A stretch of 38,005 bases of DNA from assembly GCA_900320855.1 (NCBI GenBank), contig ONTV01000005.1:1-38005 (forward strand), in the 5' to 3' direction. Within the stretch, counting starts at the first letter, position 1, and every line of letters begins with the position of its first letter. This DNA comes from an uncultured Lentisphaerota bacterium. GTDB taxonomy: Bacteria > Verrucomicrobiota > Kiritimatiellia > RFP12 > UBA1067. This document shows, piece by piece, positions 1-8,752 of this stretch. A program made the position numbers and the translations under genes. The notes beneath the pieces were generated by a model that searched no databases, was not told the origin of the DNA, and was given only the letters and a program-made list of their open reading frames with translations.

Positions 1-2
1 TG

Positions 3-1013
3 AACATCGGTGCGGTCATGCATGCGGCGAAGAGCGACAGCCGTGCCAAGCTTGTGGCCTCGCCGATTATCATGACACTTGACAACAAGGAGGCGACGAT
101 TGAAGCGACCAAGATGCGTTACTTGCTAAAAGGATATACCTATTCAGGTTCGACTTACAACGGAAGTGCAGTGCCGGACTATGAACAGAAGGAAATTGGC
201 TTGACGGCGAAAATCACGCCTAAAATCAATCCGAACGGGACGGTCATGCTGACAATTGAGGAGGAGTTCTCCGCGTTGGGGGATAGCCAGACCATCCAAG
301 CGGCGACAGGAGGAACGTCAAACAACCAACAGGTTGTCAGCGGAATCAACGTCGAGACGACGGTCACACGCAAACTGTCAGCCGACATCACCGTCGAGAA
401 TCGTCAGACAGTTGTCTTGGGGGGACTTTCTCAGACTGAGTATTCGACGGTTGACAGTGGCATCCCGATTCTGAAGGATATCCCCTATATTGGACGCTAT
501 CTTTTCGGCTCGACGAAGGACGTTGAGACTCGGCAGGAACTTTTGATGTTCTTGACTCCTTATGTGCTCGACGATGCGGAGAGTGCGGTTGCGGAGGCGC
601 GGAGGCGCAAGTTGACATTGAGCGATGACAGACCGTGGGACGATCACGGTTGGAGCGCATCGCCATTGGCCGATGCGGTGTCTCTCAAGGAATTGCTGAA
701 GCGGCGTCAGCGTGAATGGGCGGCGCAGGACAAAGAGTATGAGGCCCAGTTGGAATTGGCAAAGAAAAACGAAAAGAGGGTCGAGGAATTGAAGGCGCGC
801 GCGGCAAAGGAAATGGCGTTGCGTGCGGCTGAGGCCAAGCGCTTGACGGATGCAATCAATGCGGTCGAGGAGAAGAAAGCTGAGGCGCGTGCTGGGGCTG
901 AGGTCAAGGTACGTGAAATGAACGCAGGACTTTTGCGGCAGTTGGAATCGGAATCCGAGGCGGCGGCCGAGGAGAAGAAGGCCGGCGCTGTCGAGAAGGC
1001 GAAGGGCGAGTGA
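3..1013 (+). CDS. gspD: Secretin (GspD/PilQ family), 3' part, with coiled-coil tail
   Basis: Outer-membrane secretin channel, C-terminal part only; the frame is open to the window's left edge. The S/beta-barrel region is recognisable from the segment LDNKEATI and from the signature VVLGGL followed by GIPILKDIPYIGRYLF and a LLMFLTPYVL end (about residues 135-187 counted from the ATG at 18). After it comes an unusual tail of roughly 110 residues rich in Lys, Glu, Ala and Arg, predicted by eye as one long coiled coil; most secretins end soon after the barrel. It belongs with the pseudopilin genes 33 kb downstream (33763-36863), as type II secretion or type IV pilus parts. Base composition is clearly less GC-rich, with many TTG codons, than every later gene. 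Identity as secretin is secure; GspD versus PilQ is not settled. Confidence 0.9.
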   Translation, partial: NIGAVMHAAKSDSRAKLVASPIIMTLDNKEATIEATKMRYLLKGYTYSGSTYNGSAVPDYEQKEIGLTAKITPKINPNGTVMLTIEEEFSALGDSQTIQAATGGTSNNQQVVSGINVETTVTRKLSADITVENRQTVVLGGLSQTEYSTVDSGIPILKDIPYIGRYLFGSTKDVETRQELLMFLTPYVLDDAESAVAEARRRKLTLSDDRPWDDHGWSASPLADAVSLKELLKRRQREWAAQDKEYEAQLELAKKNEKRVEELKARAAKEMALRAAEAKRLTDAINAVEEKKAEARAGAEVKVREMNAGLLRQLESESEAAAEEKKAGAVEKAKGE

Positions 1014-1290
1014 GGCCCGGCTTTGACGAGAGAGACTTGAGCGACGGGAGAGGCGAGAGAATGGGCTTTGACGAGAGAGACGAGAGGGGCTTGAGAGACA
1101 AGAGAGGTGGCTTTGACGCGAGTGACTTGGGCGACTTGAGGGGCGAGAGGGCTCAAGCCCCTCAAGCCTCTCTTGACCCTCGCGTCATTTCTCAAGCCGC
1201 TCGCGCCCCTCACGTCACTCGCGTCATTTCCAGAGTCTCTCGCGCCCCTCGCGTCTCTCACGTCGTCTTGAGCCTCATTTCCCCTTAACG
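1014..1290. repeat. Tandem-repeat region with 45-bp and 39-bp periods and reverse-complement-like halves
   Basis: The left half is purine-rich: GGCTTTGACGAGAGAGAC starts at 1019 and 1064 and a diverged copy starts at 1109, exactly 45 bp apart. The right half is pyrimidine-rich: CTCGCGTCATTTC at 1179 and 1218, and CTCGCGCCCCTC at 1200 and 1239, both 39 bp apart. Words of the left half recur inverted in the right: GAGGGGCTTGAG (1084) against CTCAAGCCCCTC (1152), and GCGAGTGAC (1118) against GTCACTCGC (1214). RNA from either strand could fold into a long imperfect hairpin. A GTG at 1010 overlapping the secretin stop opens a 92-codon frame in which the left half encodes three 15-residue repeats starting GFD; I do not regard this as a proven gene. 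Confidence 0.85.
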
Positions 1291-1300
1291 GAGCCTTGTC

Positions 1301-2254
1301 ATGAATCAAAAGAACATCTCTTTCATCGCCCTTGCGCTCGCCATCCTGGCGGCGGCAACTGCGGCGGTCGTCGTGAGCGTGAACCGGTCGTCCGAGGCGC
1401 AGGCGTGGGCTGAGGCCGAGGCGGCCGCCGCCGAAAAGGCGACGGCGCTCGCCAAGGCCGCGTCGAAGACGGCCGAAGCCGAGGCGTCGAAGGCCCGTGC
1501 CGCCGAGGCCGGCCTCGCGTCCGAGAAGGAGACGCGCGCGTCGAACGCAGCCGCCGCCGAGAAGGCGAAGGCCGAGACCGAAGTCGCGGCGGCGAAGCGC
1601 GCCCAGGCCGAGGAGCTGCGCCGGAAGGCCGAGGCCGACGCCGAGGCGGCGAAGGAGAACCGTCTCGCGGAGAAGCTGAAGGCTGAGGCGGCGGCCGCCG
1701 AGAAAGCGAAGGCCGTCGCCCTGCAGAAGGCCGAAGAGGCCAAGGCCGAGGCGGCCGCCGACCAGCTCGCGGCGGAGAAGCTCCGCTCCGAGAAGGTCAT
1801 CGCCGAGGCGAAGCTCCTCGAACTCCGCAAGATCGACTTCGAGACGGCCGAACGCGACCTGCGCGAATGGCGACAGGACCTTGAGGAGCGCGAGCGCGCG
1901 CTCACGCCGGAGAAGACGGTCGCTGACCTCGCCTGGGCGGGCGGCGTGGAGGACACGGTCATCGACGCCGAGGGGAACGTCCGCAAGCAGGCGAAGACGC
2001 CGTATCGGGCGGAGGACGACCGGACGCTGCCGCGCGCGACGCGGCAGCTGGCGCGCGTCGAGCGCGAGACGGCGGAGGCCGTCGCGCAGGAGGCCGCGCG
2101 GACGCGCGCGTCGGTCGTCGCCGCGCTGGAGCGGCTCTACGTCGCGGCGCTCAGGGACGACCGCGTCATCGACGCCGACTACTACCGCAAGGCGCTCAAG
2201 GCGCTCTACCCCGACTGGGAATTCAAGGGCGAGTCGGCGGCGCGCGACCGGTAG
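1301..2254 (+). CDS. TolA-like membrane-anchored Ala-rich coiled-coil protein, function unknown
   Basis: A 317-residue protein with one N-terminal membrane helix (about residues 7-27), then about 170 residues of almost pure Ala/Glu/Lys heptad-like sequence predicted to be a long coiled coil. A more normal C-terminal region (about 195-317) ends in a compact segment around LERLYVAALRDDRVID and YYRKALKALYPDWEF. The layout (TM anchor, long periplasmic helix, small C-terminal domain) resembles TolA or TonB-type spanning proteins, but I see no TolA domain III signature. GGAG at 1290-1293 lies 7 bases before the ATG. It follows the secretin gene, whose own tail is also coiled coil, so a role spanning the periplasm beside the secretin is possible but inferred. 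Confidence 0.7.
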   Translation: MNQKNISFIALALAILAAATAAVVVSVNRSSEAQAWAEAEAAAAEKATALAKAASKTAEAEASKARAAEAGLASEKETRASNAAAAEKAKAETEVAAAKRAQAEELRRKAEADAEAAKENRLAEKLKAEAAAAEKAKAVALQKAEEAKAEAAADQLAAEKLRSEKVIAEAKLLELRKIDFETAERDLREWRQDLEERERALTPEKTVADLAWAGGVEDTVIDAEGNVRKQAKTPYRAEDDRTLPRATRQLARVERETAEAVAQEAARTRASVVAALERLYVAALRDDRVIDADYYRKALKALYPDWEFKGESAARDR

Positions 2255-2287
2255 CGGCGGCTGGTTGCCGCGCGCGGGGCGGAAGTT

Positions 2288-2296
2288 TGCTATAAT
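2288..2296 (+). promoter_or_regulatory. Extended -10 promoter of pgi
   Basis: TGCTATAAT. No -35 box at proper spacing. The predicted start leaves a leader of about 57 bases carrying AAGGAG at 2348-2353, so this is a conventional leadered transcript. Confidence 0.75.
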
Positions 2297-2359
2297 ACGC
2301 GGCCACGGCGGGGCGCGTCCGCTCCCCGATGATTGCGAACAGGCAGCAAGGAGACTGAA

Positions 2360-3970
2360 ATGACCGACAAGTGGCAGTATCTGGACGAGGCGATGACGGC
2401 CTCGTCGAAGAAGACGATCAGGGAGCTTTTCGCGGAAGACCCCGCACGCGCGGAGACGTTCTCCCTTGAGGCGGCGGGCTGGTTCCTCGACTACTCGAAG
2501 AACCGCGTCGACAAGTCCGTGATGAAGGCGCTCGTGAAGCTTGCCGAGGCGTCGAACCTCAAGGCCGAGATCGAGAAGATGTTCACCGGCGAGAAGATCA
2601 ACGTGACGGAGAACCGCGCCGTTCTGCACACGGCCCTCCGGAACTGCGACCCGAAGGCGCAGGTCTTCGTGGACGGCAAGGACGTGATGCCCGACGTGCG
2701 CGCCGTCCTCGCGCAGATGGGCGACTTCTCCGACCTCGTGCGGCAGGGCAAGTGGAAAGGCTTCACGGGCAAGCGCATCAAGTACGTCGTCAACATCGGC
2801 ATCGGCGGCAGCGACCTCGGCCCCGTCATGGCGAACCTCGCGCTCACGCCCTATGCGAAGCGGACGCTGAAGTTCTTCTTCGTCTCGAACGTCGACTCGA
2901 CCCACCTCGCCGAGACGCTGCGTCAGGTCAAGCCGGCCGAGACGCTCTTCATCGTCGCGTCGAAGACGTTCACGACGCAGGAGACGATGTCCAACGCCGA
3001 GGCGGCGAAGGACTGGCTCGTGAAGGCGCTCGGCGATCCGTCGGCCGTCGCGAAGCACTTCGTCGCGCTCTCGACGGCGGCGAAGGAGGTGACGGCATTC
3101 GGCATCAGCCCGGCGAACATGTTCCCGTTCTGGGACTGGGTGGGCGGTCGCTATTCGCTGCCGTCGGCGATCGGCCTTTCGCTCATGATCGCGATCGGGC
3201 GCACGAACTACGCGAAGCTCCTCAAGGGCTACTGGAAGATGGACAAGCACTTCCGCACGGCGAAGCTCGAGAAGAACATGCCGGTCGTGATGGCGCTCCT
3301 CGGCCTCCTCTACTCGAACGGCTACGGCGCCGAGACGTACTGCTGCCTTCCGTACGACCAGTACCTCGCGCGCTTCCCGGCCTACCTCCAGCAGATGGAC
3401 ATGGAGTCGAACGGCAAGGGCGTCGACAAGGACGGCCGCGTCGTGGACCGCGAGACCGGCCCGATCGAGTGGGGCGAGCCGGGCACGAACGGCCAGCACT
3501 CGTTCTACCAGCTCATCCACCAGGGCACGCACCTCATCCCGTGCGACTTCATCGGCTGCGCGCGGACGCACAACCCGATCGGCGACCTGCACGACAAGCT
3601 CATGGCGAACCTCTTCGCCCAGACCGAGGCGCTCGCGTTCGGCAAGACGGCCGAGCAGTGCCGCGCCGAGGGCGTGCCGGAGAGCCTCGTGCCGTTCAAG
3701 ACGTTCGAGGGCAACCGGCCGACGAACACGCTCCTCTGCGACGAGCTGACCCCCGAGACGCTCGGCGCGCTCATCGCGCTCTACGAGCACAAGGTCTTCA
3801 CGCAGGGCGTGATCCTCAACGTCTACTCGTTCGACCAGTGGGGCGTGCAGCTCGGCAAGGTGCTCGCGAAGGGCGTCCTCTCCGACCTGACGGCGAAGGA
3901 GGCGTCCGGCAAGCACGACGCCTCGACGAACCAGCTCATCGCGCGCTACCGCAAGGCCGTCGGCCGCTGA
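2360..3970 (+). CDS. pgi: Glucose-6-phosphate isomerase
   Basis: Interconverts glucose-6-phosphate and fructose-6-phosphate in cytoplasmic glycolysis and gluconeogenesis. The 536-residue product has the family's signatures: [11 protein letters not shown] for phosphosugar binding, [31 protein letters not shown] with the catalytic Glu/His region, and near the C-terminus [10 protein letters not shown] with the catalytic Lys. Length matches the usual 530-560 of the bacterial long form. The ATG at 2360 is chosen because AAGGAG (2348-2353) lies 6 bases upstream; a TTG at 2333 would only add nine residues outside the conserved fold. It ends 2 bases before miaB, so the two are probably co-transcribed. 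Confidence 0.97.
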   Translation: MTDKWQYLDEAMTASSKKTIRELFAEDPARAETFSLEAAGWFLDYSKNRVDKSVMKALVKLAEASNLKAEIEKMFTGEKINVTENRAVLHTALRNCDPKAQVFVDGKDVMPDVRAVLAQMGDFSDLVRQGKWKGFTGKRIKYVVNIGIGGSDLGPVMANLALTPYAKRTLKFFFVSNVDSTHLAETLRQVKPAETLFIVASKTFTTQETMSNAEAAKDWLVKALGDPSAVAKHFVALSTAAKEVTAFGISPANMFPFWDWVGGRYSLPSAIGLSLMIAIGRTNYAKLLKGYWKMDKHFRTAKLEKNMPVVMALLGLLYSNGYGAETYCCLPYDQYLARFPAYLQQMDMESNGKGVDKDGRVVDRETGPIEWGEPGTNGQHSFYQLIHQGTHLIPCDFIGCARTHNPIGDLHDKLMANLFAQTEALAFGKTAEQCRAEGVPESLVPFKTFEGNRPTNTLLCDELTPETLGALIALYEHKVFTQGVILNVYSFDQWGVQLGKVLAKGVLSDLTAKEASGKHDASTNQLIARYRKAVGR

Positions 3971-3972
3971 GC

Positions 3973-5298
3973 ATGCGGTTCCTCGTCCACACCTACGGCT
4001 GCCAGATGAACGTGCGCGACTCCGAGGCGGTCGCGGCGCTTCTCGTCGCGGCCGGCCACGAGGAGGTCGCGTCGGAGGACGCGGCCGACCTCGTCCTCAT
4101 CAACAGCTGCACCGTGCGCCAGAAGGCCGAGGAGAAGGCGATCGGCAAGGCGGGCAACCTCCTGGCGGCCGGCAAGGTCGTCGGCCTCATGGGGTGCGCG
4201 GTGAAGCGGCTGGGTGCGGACGTCTTCACGCGGCTGCCGAAGCTCCACTTCGCCGTCGGCCCGCGCCGGTTCGGGCTCATCCCGAAGATCGTCGCGGACG
4301 CGCGGTATCCGACGCTGGAGCTAGGCGACGACGAGGTGCCGGAGGGGCTGGACGCGCATCCGGACACGCGGCGCGCCGGCACGTTCGCGCGGGTCCAGAG
4401 CTACGTCACCGTCCTCCTCGGCTGCGACAACCGCTGCAGCTACTGCATCGTCCCGGACGTGCGCGGCCACGAGTATTCGCGTCCCGCGAAGGAGGTGATC
4501 GAGGAGGTGCGCTGCCTCGCCGCGCGCGGCGTGAAGGAGGTCTGCCTCCTCGGCCAGAGCGTCCTGCGCTACGGCATCCGCAACAAGGCGTGGGAGACGG
4601 CGGGCGGCGAGCCGTTCCCGCGCCTTCTGCGCGCGCTGCAGGAGATCGACGGCCTCGAACGCATCCGCTTCACGTCCGCCCATCCGAAGGGCTGCACGGA
4701 CGAGCTGCTTGCGGCCTACCGCGACTGCCCGAAGGTCTGCCGTCACCTGCATCTGCCGGTGCAGTCCGGCTCCGACCGCATCCTGGCGGAAATGGGACGG
4801 CACTACACGCGCGCGGAGTATCTCGACGCCGTGCGGCAGCTCCGCGCGTTCGATCCCGAATTCGCCGTCACGACGGACGTGATCGTCGGCTATCCGGGCG
4901 AGACGGAGGCGGACTTCGAGGCGACGCGCTCGCTCATGGAGGAAGCCGGCTTCGACAACGCCTTCGTCTTCAAGTACTCGCCGCGTCCCGGCACGCGCAG
5001 CGCGGCGTTGCCGGACGACGTGCCGACGGCCGAGAAGGAGCGCCGCAACCAGGTGCTTCTCGCCGACCAGGAGATTCGGGGCCAGCGCCGCAACGACGCG
5101 CTCGTCGGCACGGTGCGCGAGGTGATGGTCGAAGGCCCCTCGAAGCGCAACAAGGCGCGGCTCTCGGGGCGCGACTCGGGCAACCGCATCGTCGTCTGGG
5201 ACGCGCCGGACGGCGCGCGCCCGGAGATCGGCTCGACGGTGCGCGTGCGCATCGACGCGGCCCATCCGCAGATTCTCGTCGGCACGCGCGTCGCGTGA
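3973..5298 (+). CDS. miaB: tRNA-2-methylthio-N6-dimethylallyladenosine synthase (radical SAM methylthiotransferase)
   Basis: Adds the methylthio group to i6A37 of tRNAs reading UNN codons. The 441-residue product has three N-terminal cluster cysteines (C10 in YGCQMN, C46 in INSC, C75 in LMGC), the radical-SAM triad C151-C155-C158 (CDNRCSYC) and a C-terminal TRAM RNA-binding domain (about 375-441). HLHLPVQSGSDRIL and DVIVGYPGET are typical of MiaB. The ATG at 3973 is two bases after the pgi stop and puts the first cluster Cys at the usual place. I see no miaA in the window. RimO and MtaB are the alternatives, but the cysteine spacing and HLPVQSGS context favour MiaB. Confidence 0.93.
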   Translation: MRFLVHTYGCQMNVRDSEAVAALLVAAGHEEVASEDAADLVLINSCTVRQKAEEKAIGKAGNLLAAGKVVGLMGCAVKRLGADVFTRLPKLHFAVGPRRFGLIPKIVADARYPTLELGDDEVPEGLDAHPDTRRAGTFARVQSYVTVLLGCDNRCSYCIVPDVRGHEYSRPAKEVIEEVRCLAARGVKEVCLLGQSVLRYGIRNKAWETAGGEPFPRLLRALQEIDGLERIRFTSAHPKGCTDELLAAYRDCPKVCRHLHLPVQSGSDRILAEMGRHYTRAEYLDAVRQLRAFDPEFAVTTDVIVGYPGETEADFEATRSLMEEAGFDNAFVFKYSPRPGTRSAALPDDVPTAEKERRNQVLLADQEIRGQRRNDALVGTVREVMVEGPSKRNKARLSGRDSGNRIVVWDAPDGARPEIGSTVRVRIDAAHPQILVGTRVA

Positions 5299-5305
5299 GC
5301 CGTCC

Positions 5306-5335
5306 TTGCGCCGCGCCGCGTGGTTATGGTACAAT
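5306..5335 (+). promoter_or_regulatory. Promoter of recD2 (TTGCGC-18-TACAAT with TGG extension)
   Basis: Extended -10 TGGTACAAT at 5327-5335 with a TTG-type -35 at 5306-5311 and an 18-base spacer. The predicted start (about 5342) is one base before an ATG at 5343, which opens an 8-codon ORF rather than recD2 itself. Confidence 0.65.
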
Positions 5336-5342
5336 GCGCGCC

Positions 5343-5369
5343 ATGAAAACGCAGGTGCCAGAGCGGTGA
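5343..5369 (+). CDS. Possible leaderless 8-residue leader peptide upstream of recD2
   Basis: ATG at 5343, seven bases after the -10 box, reads MKTQVPER and stops at TGA 5367-5369. That stop overlaps the GTG start of recD2 (GTGA), an arrangement that would couple recD2 translation to this peptide. It could equally be chance, because AGGTG at 5353-5357 can serve as a weak ribosome site for the GTG directly. Confidence 0.3.
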   Translation: MKTQVPER

Positions 5370-7558
5370 CGGACGGTCGCGAGACGGTCGAGGGGACGAT
5401 CAAGTCCGTCGTCTACCACAACGACGAGAACGGGTACACCGTCCTCCACGTCGAGACGCCGAGCGAGTTCGAGCTCGCGCGCAACCCCGAGATCACGGTC
5501 GTCGGCAAGACGCAGGCCGTCTGGGAGGGCGAGGACGTCAAGGCCGAGGGCCAATGGGTGACGGACAAGGTGCATGGCCGCCAGTTCAAGGCCGACACGC
5601 TCACTTGCATCGCGCCGCGCTCGCTGAAGGGCGTCGAGCGCTATCTCGCCTCCGGCCTCATCAGGGGCGTCGGACCCGTCCTCGCCAAGCGCATCGTCGC
5701 GACGTTCGGCGAGGACACGATGCACGTGCTCCAGTACCAGTCGGCGCGTCTCGCGGAGGTGCCGAAGCTCGGCGCGGCGAAGGTGCGCCAGATCCGCGAA
5801 AGCTGGCACGCGAACGAGACGATGCGCGAGAACCTCATCTTCGGGCAGACCTACGGCATCTCCATCGCGAAGATGACGAAGATCGTCCGCAAGTACGGGC
5901 CGGACGCGATCGCCATCGTCAAGGCAGACCCCTACCGCCTCTGCCGCGACATCTGGGGCATCGGCTTCGCGACGGCCGACAAGATCGCGCTGTCCGTCGG
6001 CCTCCCGAAGGACTCGCCGCTGCGCGCGCGCGCCTCGGTGAGCTACACGCTGGAGACGGAGGCCGAGTCGGGCGGGCACTGCTGGACGTTCGAGAACGAC
6101 CTGCTCCTGCACGCGCACGAGCTCACGGAGATTCCGCTGGAGGTCCTGGCCGACGCCCTGCGCGCGGAGACCGAGGAAGGGCGGGTCGTCGCCGTCGCGG
6201 GCGCGACGCCCGACGCGCCGCGCAAAGTCTATCTCAAGTCGCTCTACTTCTCCGAGCGCGACGTCGCCGTGCGCGTGAAGGCGATTCTCGCTGCACCGCC
6301 CTCGTTCGCCGCGTTCGAGCCGGCGCGTGCGATCGCCTGGTGGCAGTCGCGCCAGCGCTTCGAGCTCGCCGAGCGCCAGCGCGAGGCGCTTGAGCACTCC
6401 CTCTCGTCGAAGTTCTCGATCATCACGGGCGGGCCGGGCGTCGGCAAGACGACGATCATCCGCGCGCTCGTCGAGATCTTCTCCGCGCGGCGGCTGAAGG
6501 TCGTCCTCGCCGCGCCGACGGGCCGCGCCGCGAAGCGGATGACGGAGTCGGTCGGCGCGGGCGCGCAGACGATCCACCGCCTGCTCAAGTGGAATCCCGT
6601 CACGAACCGCTTCACGTTCGACGCGGAGAATCCGCTCGAAGGGGACGTCTTCGTGTTCGACGAGACGTCGATGATCGACGTGCGGCTCGCGTGCGAGCTC
6701 CTGAAGGCGATTCCCGACGCGGCGACCGTCGTCTGGGTCGGCGATACGGACCAGCTGCCGTCCGTCGGGCCCGGCTCTGTCCTCGGCGACCTCATCAAGT
6801 CGCGCGCGCTGCCGGCGACGCGGCTCGACTTCATCTTCCGGCAGGACACCGCGGGCCTCATCGTCAAGAACGCCCACCACGTGAACGCGGGCGAGCCGCT
6901 GGAGGTCGCGCACGGCGACAGCGACTTCTATTTCGTGCGGTGCGAAGACCCGGAGCTCTGCCTCAAGCGGGCGATCGAGTTCATGACGACGCGCATCCCG
7001 CGCAAGTTCGGGATGGATCCCCTGCGCGACGTGCAGGTCCTGACGCCCATGCGGCGGAACGTCCTCGGAACGGACAACCTCAATGTCGAGCTGCAGAAGG
7101 CGCTCAACCCGACGGGCGACTCGCTCTCGCGCGGCGGCACGGTCTTCCGCGTCGGCGACCGCGTCATGCAGCTGCGGAACAACTACGACAAGGACGTCTT
7201 CAACGGCGACGTCGGCTTCGTGAAGTCGGTGAGCGCGTCGGACCGCTCGCTCGTCGTCCTCTTCGACGGCCGGCCGGTGAAGTACGACGCGGGCGACCTC
7301 GACGAGCTTGTCCTCGCCTACGCGATGACGATCCACAAGTCGCAGGGCAGCGAGTATCCGGCGGTCATCGTCCTCGTCCACACGCAGCACTACGTGATGC
7401 TCCAGCGCAACCTCCTCTACACGGCGATCACGCGCGGCAAGCGGCTCGTCCTGCTGGTCGGCGTGCCGTATGCGGTTGACCGGGCGATCCAGACGAACGC
7501 GGTGCGCGAGCGCCGCACGTCCCTCGCCGAGCGGCTGGCGGCCGAGCCCGCCGGATGA
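5366..7558 (+). CDS. recD2: RecD2-type ATP-dependent DNA helicase (SF1B)
   Basis: A 5'-3' DNA helicase acting without RecBC, of the Deinococcus/Bacillus RecD2 type. The 730-residue product begins with an OB-like N-terminal region (about 1-80) and a helix-hairpin-helix segment (LASGLIRGVGPVLAKRI, about 90-110). It then has Walker A GGPGVGKTT (about 354-362), Walker B with FDETSMID (about 430-437) and a UvrD-like C-terminal motif TIHKSQGSEYPAVIV (about 655). The GTG start at 5366 is chosen because the frame upstream only holds the promoter. No recB or recC is nearby, as expected for RecD2. Confidence 0.93.
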   Translation: MTDGRETVEGTIKSVVYHNDENGYTVLHVETPSEFELARNPEITVVGKTQAVWEGEDVKAEGQWVTDKVHGRQFKADTLTCIAPRSLKGVERYLASGLIRGVGPVLAKRIVATFGEDTMHVLQYQSARLAEVPKLGAAKVRQIRESWHANETMRENLIFGQTYGISIAKMTKIVRKYGPDAIAIVKADPYRLCRDIWGIGFATADKIALSVGLPKDSPLRARASVSYTLETEAESGGHCWTFENDLLLHAHELTEIPLEVLADALRAETEEGRVVAVAGATPDAPRKVYLKSLYFSERDVAVRVKAILAAPPSFAAFEPARAIAWWQSRQRFELAERQREALEHSLSSKFSIITGGPGVGKTTIIRALVEIFSARRLKVVLAAPTGRAAKRMTESVGAGAQTIHRLLKWNPVTNRFTFDAENPLEGDVFVFDETSMIDVRLACELLKAIPDAATVVWVGDTDQLPSVGPGSVLGDLIKSRALPATRLDFIFRQDTAGLIVKNAHHVNAGEPLEVAHGDSDFYFVRCEDPELCLKRAIEFMTTRIPRKFGMDPLRDVQVLTPMRRNVLGTDNLNVELQKALNPTGDSLSRGGTVFRVGDRVMQLRNNYDKDVFNGDVGFVKSVSASDRSLVVLFDGRPVKYDAGDLDELVLAYAMTIHKSQGSEYPAVIVLVHTQHYVMLQRNLLYTAITRGKRLVLLVGVPYAVDRAIQTNAVRERRTSLAERLAAEPAG

Positions 7559-7568
7559 GCGGTCGGCT

Positions 7569-7590
7569 GGCGTCGGGACGCGCCGTTTTT
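7569..7590 (+). terminator. Possible intrinsic terminator after recD2
   Basis: A short stem (GGCGT against GCGCC, one G-T pair, loop of six) followed by G and five T. The stem is weak, but position between the recD2 stop and the prs promoter fits. Confidence 0.35.
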
Positions 7591-7629
7591 CCGAGCTTGC
7601 AGCCGCATCGGCGCAGGCGCGGTGGTTTT

Positions 7630-7638
7630 TGGTATAAT
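7630..7638 (+). promoter_or_regulatory. Extended -10 promoter of prs
   Basis: TGGTATAAT, perfect -10 with TG extension and no recognisable -35. The leader is about 35 bases and carries AAGGA at 7663-7667. Confidence 0.75.
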
Positions 7639-7678
7639 ATGCGCCCATCATTCCACGAAACTAAGGACTGCCTCAATC

Positions 7679-8647
7679 ATGACGGAAACGAAGGATGACT
7701 TCATGGTGTTTTCGGGAACGGCGAACCTGCCGCTCGCGGAGAAGATCGCCGAGTATCTCGGCCGGCCTCTGAACAGGATCGAAATTCCGCACTTCCCCGA
7801 CGGCGAGACGTTCTGCCAGGTGCTCGACGGCGTGCGCGGGCGCGACGTGTTCGTGATCCAGTCCGGCTCGCCGTCGCCGAACGAGGCGTACATGGAGCTG
7901 TTCATCATCATCGACGCGCTCCGTCGCGGCAGCGCGAAGCGCATCACGGCGATCCTTCCGTACTACGGCTACGCCCGCCAGGACCGCAAGGACCAGCCGC
8001 GCGTGCCGATCACGGCGCGCCTCGTCGCGAACCTCCTTGAGGCGGCCGGCGCCGACCGCGTCATGACGCTCGACCTGCACGCGAACCAGATCCAGGGCTT
8101 CTTCGACATTCCGCTTGACCACCTGCACGCCGAGCCGATCATCCTCAAGTACATCCGCGACCAGCACTGGGCGAACCCGATCGTCGTCGCGCCCGACACG
8201 GGCGGGGCGAAGACGGCCTACGGCTACAGCCGCAAGCTCGGGACGGGGCTCGCGATCGTCGCCAAGCAGCGCACGGGCGGCGATTCGGTGGACGCCTTCT
8301 CGGTCGTCGGCGACGTGAAGGGCCACGACGTCATCATGATCGACGACATGACCGCGACGGGCGGCACGCTCTCGGCGGCGGCGAAGATGTGCCGCGAGCA
8401 GGGCGCGAAGACGGTCCATGCCTTCGTCTCGCACTTCCCGCTCACCGACAAGGGCGTCGAGCGCCTGATGAAGGAGGTGCAGCTCGACGAGCTCGTCGTG
8501 ACGGACTCGATCCAGCTCCGCAAGGACTTCGACGTCTCGAAGCTGCCGTTCAAGCTCACGCAGATCTCCGTCGCGCCGCTCATCGGCGAGGCGATTCGCC
8601 GCACGCACAACAACGAGTCGATCAACGACCTGTTCAACCACGAGTGA
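7679..8647 (+). CDS. prs: Ribose-phosphate pyrophosphokinase
   Basis: Makes PRPP from ribose-5-phosphate and ATP for purine, pyrimidine, His, Trp and NAD synthesis. The 322-residue product has the class I features: FPDGET near the N-terminus, YYGYARQDRK (ATP site), DLHANQIQGFFDIP, the flexible-loop region KQRTGG, and the PRPP-binding motif VIMIDDMTATGGT (about 215-228). Length matches the usual 310-330. The ATG at 7679 is taken because upstream in-frame codons lie in the promoter. It forms its own transcription unit with promoters on both sides. Confidence 0.96.
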   Translation: MTETKDDFMVFSGTANLPLAEKIAEYLGRPLNRIEIPHFPDGETFCQVLDGVRGRDVFVIQSGSPSPNEAYMELFIIIDALRRGSAKRITAILPYYGYARQDRKDQPRVPITARLVANLLEAAGADRVMTLDLHANQIQGFFDIPLDHLHAEPIILKYIRDQHWANPIVVAPDTGGAKTAYGYSRKLGTGLAIVAKQRTGGDSVDAFSVVGDVKGHDVIMIDDMTATGGTLSAAAKMCREQGAKTVHAFVSHFPLTDKGVERLMKEVQLDELVVTDSIQLRKDFDVSKLPFKLTQISVAPLIGEAIRRTHNNESINDLFNHE

Positions 8648-8685
8648 GGCGGGGTGCGCCGGGCGCGCGCCGTTCGGACGCGGCG

Positions 8686-8715
8686 TTGATTTGCGGCGGC
8701 GAACTATGGTATAAT
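8686..8715 (+). promoter_or_regulatory. Promoter of secDF (TTGATT-18-TATAAT, extended -10)
   Basis: TGGTATAAT at 8707-8715 with TTGATT at 8686-8691. One of the better two-box promoters here. Leader about 31 bases with AAGAGG at 8735-8740. Confidence 0.75.
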
Positions 8716-8752
8716 TTACACTCAAATTCCAATCAAGAGGACAACATTCAAC

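Noticed and set aside
1010-1288. 92-codon frame with three 15-residue GFD repeats
   Set aside because: Periods divisible by three explain the open frame; no ribosome site and the second half is low-complexity. Kept only as a repeat feature.
707-3916. Long minus-strand open frame (1069 codons) opposite the secretin tail, coiled-coil gene and pgi
   Set aside because: Arg/Leu/Val/Glu-rich shadow with no domain, covering three well-supported plus genes; such frames are expected in high-GC DNA.
5324-7651. 775-codon minus-strand open frame opposite recD2
   Set aside because: Mirror of recD2 codons, no recognisable motif.
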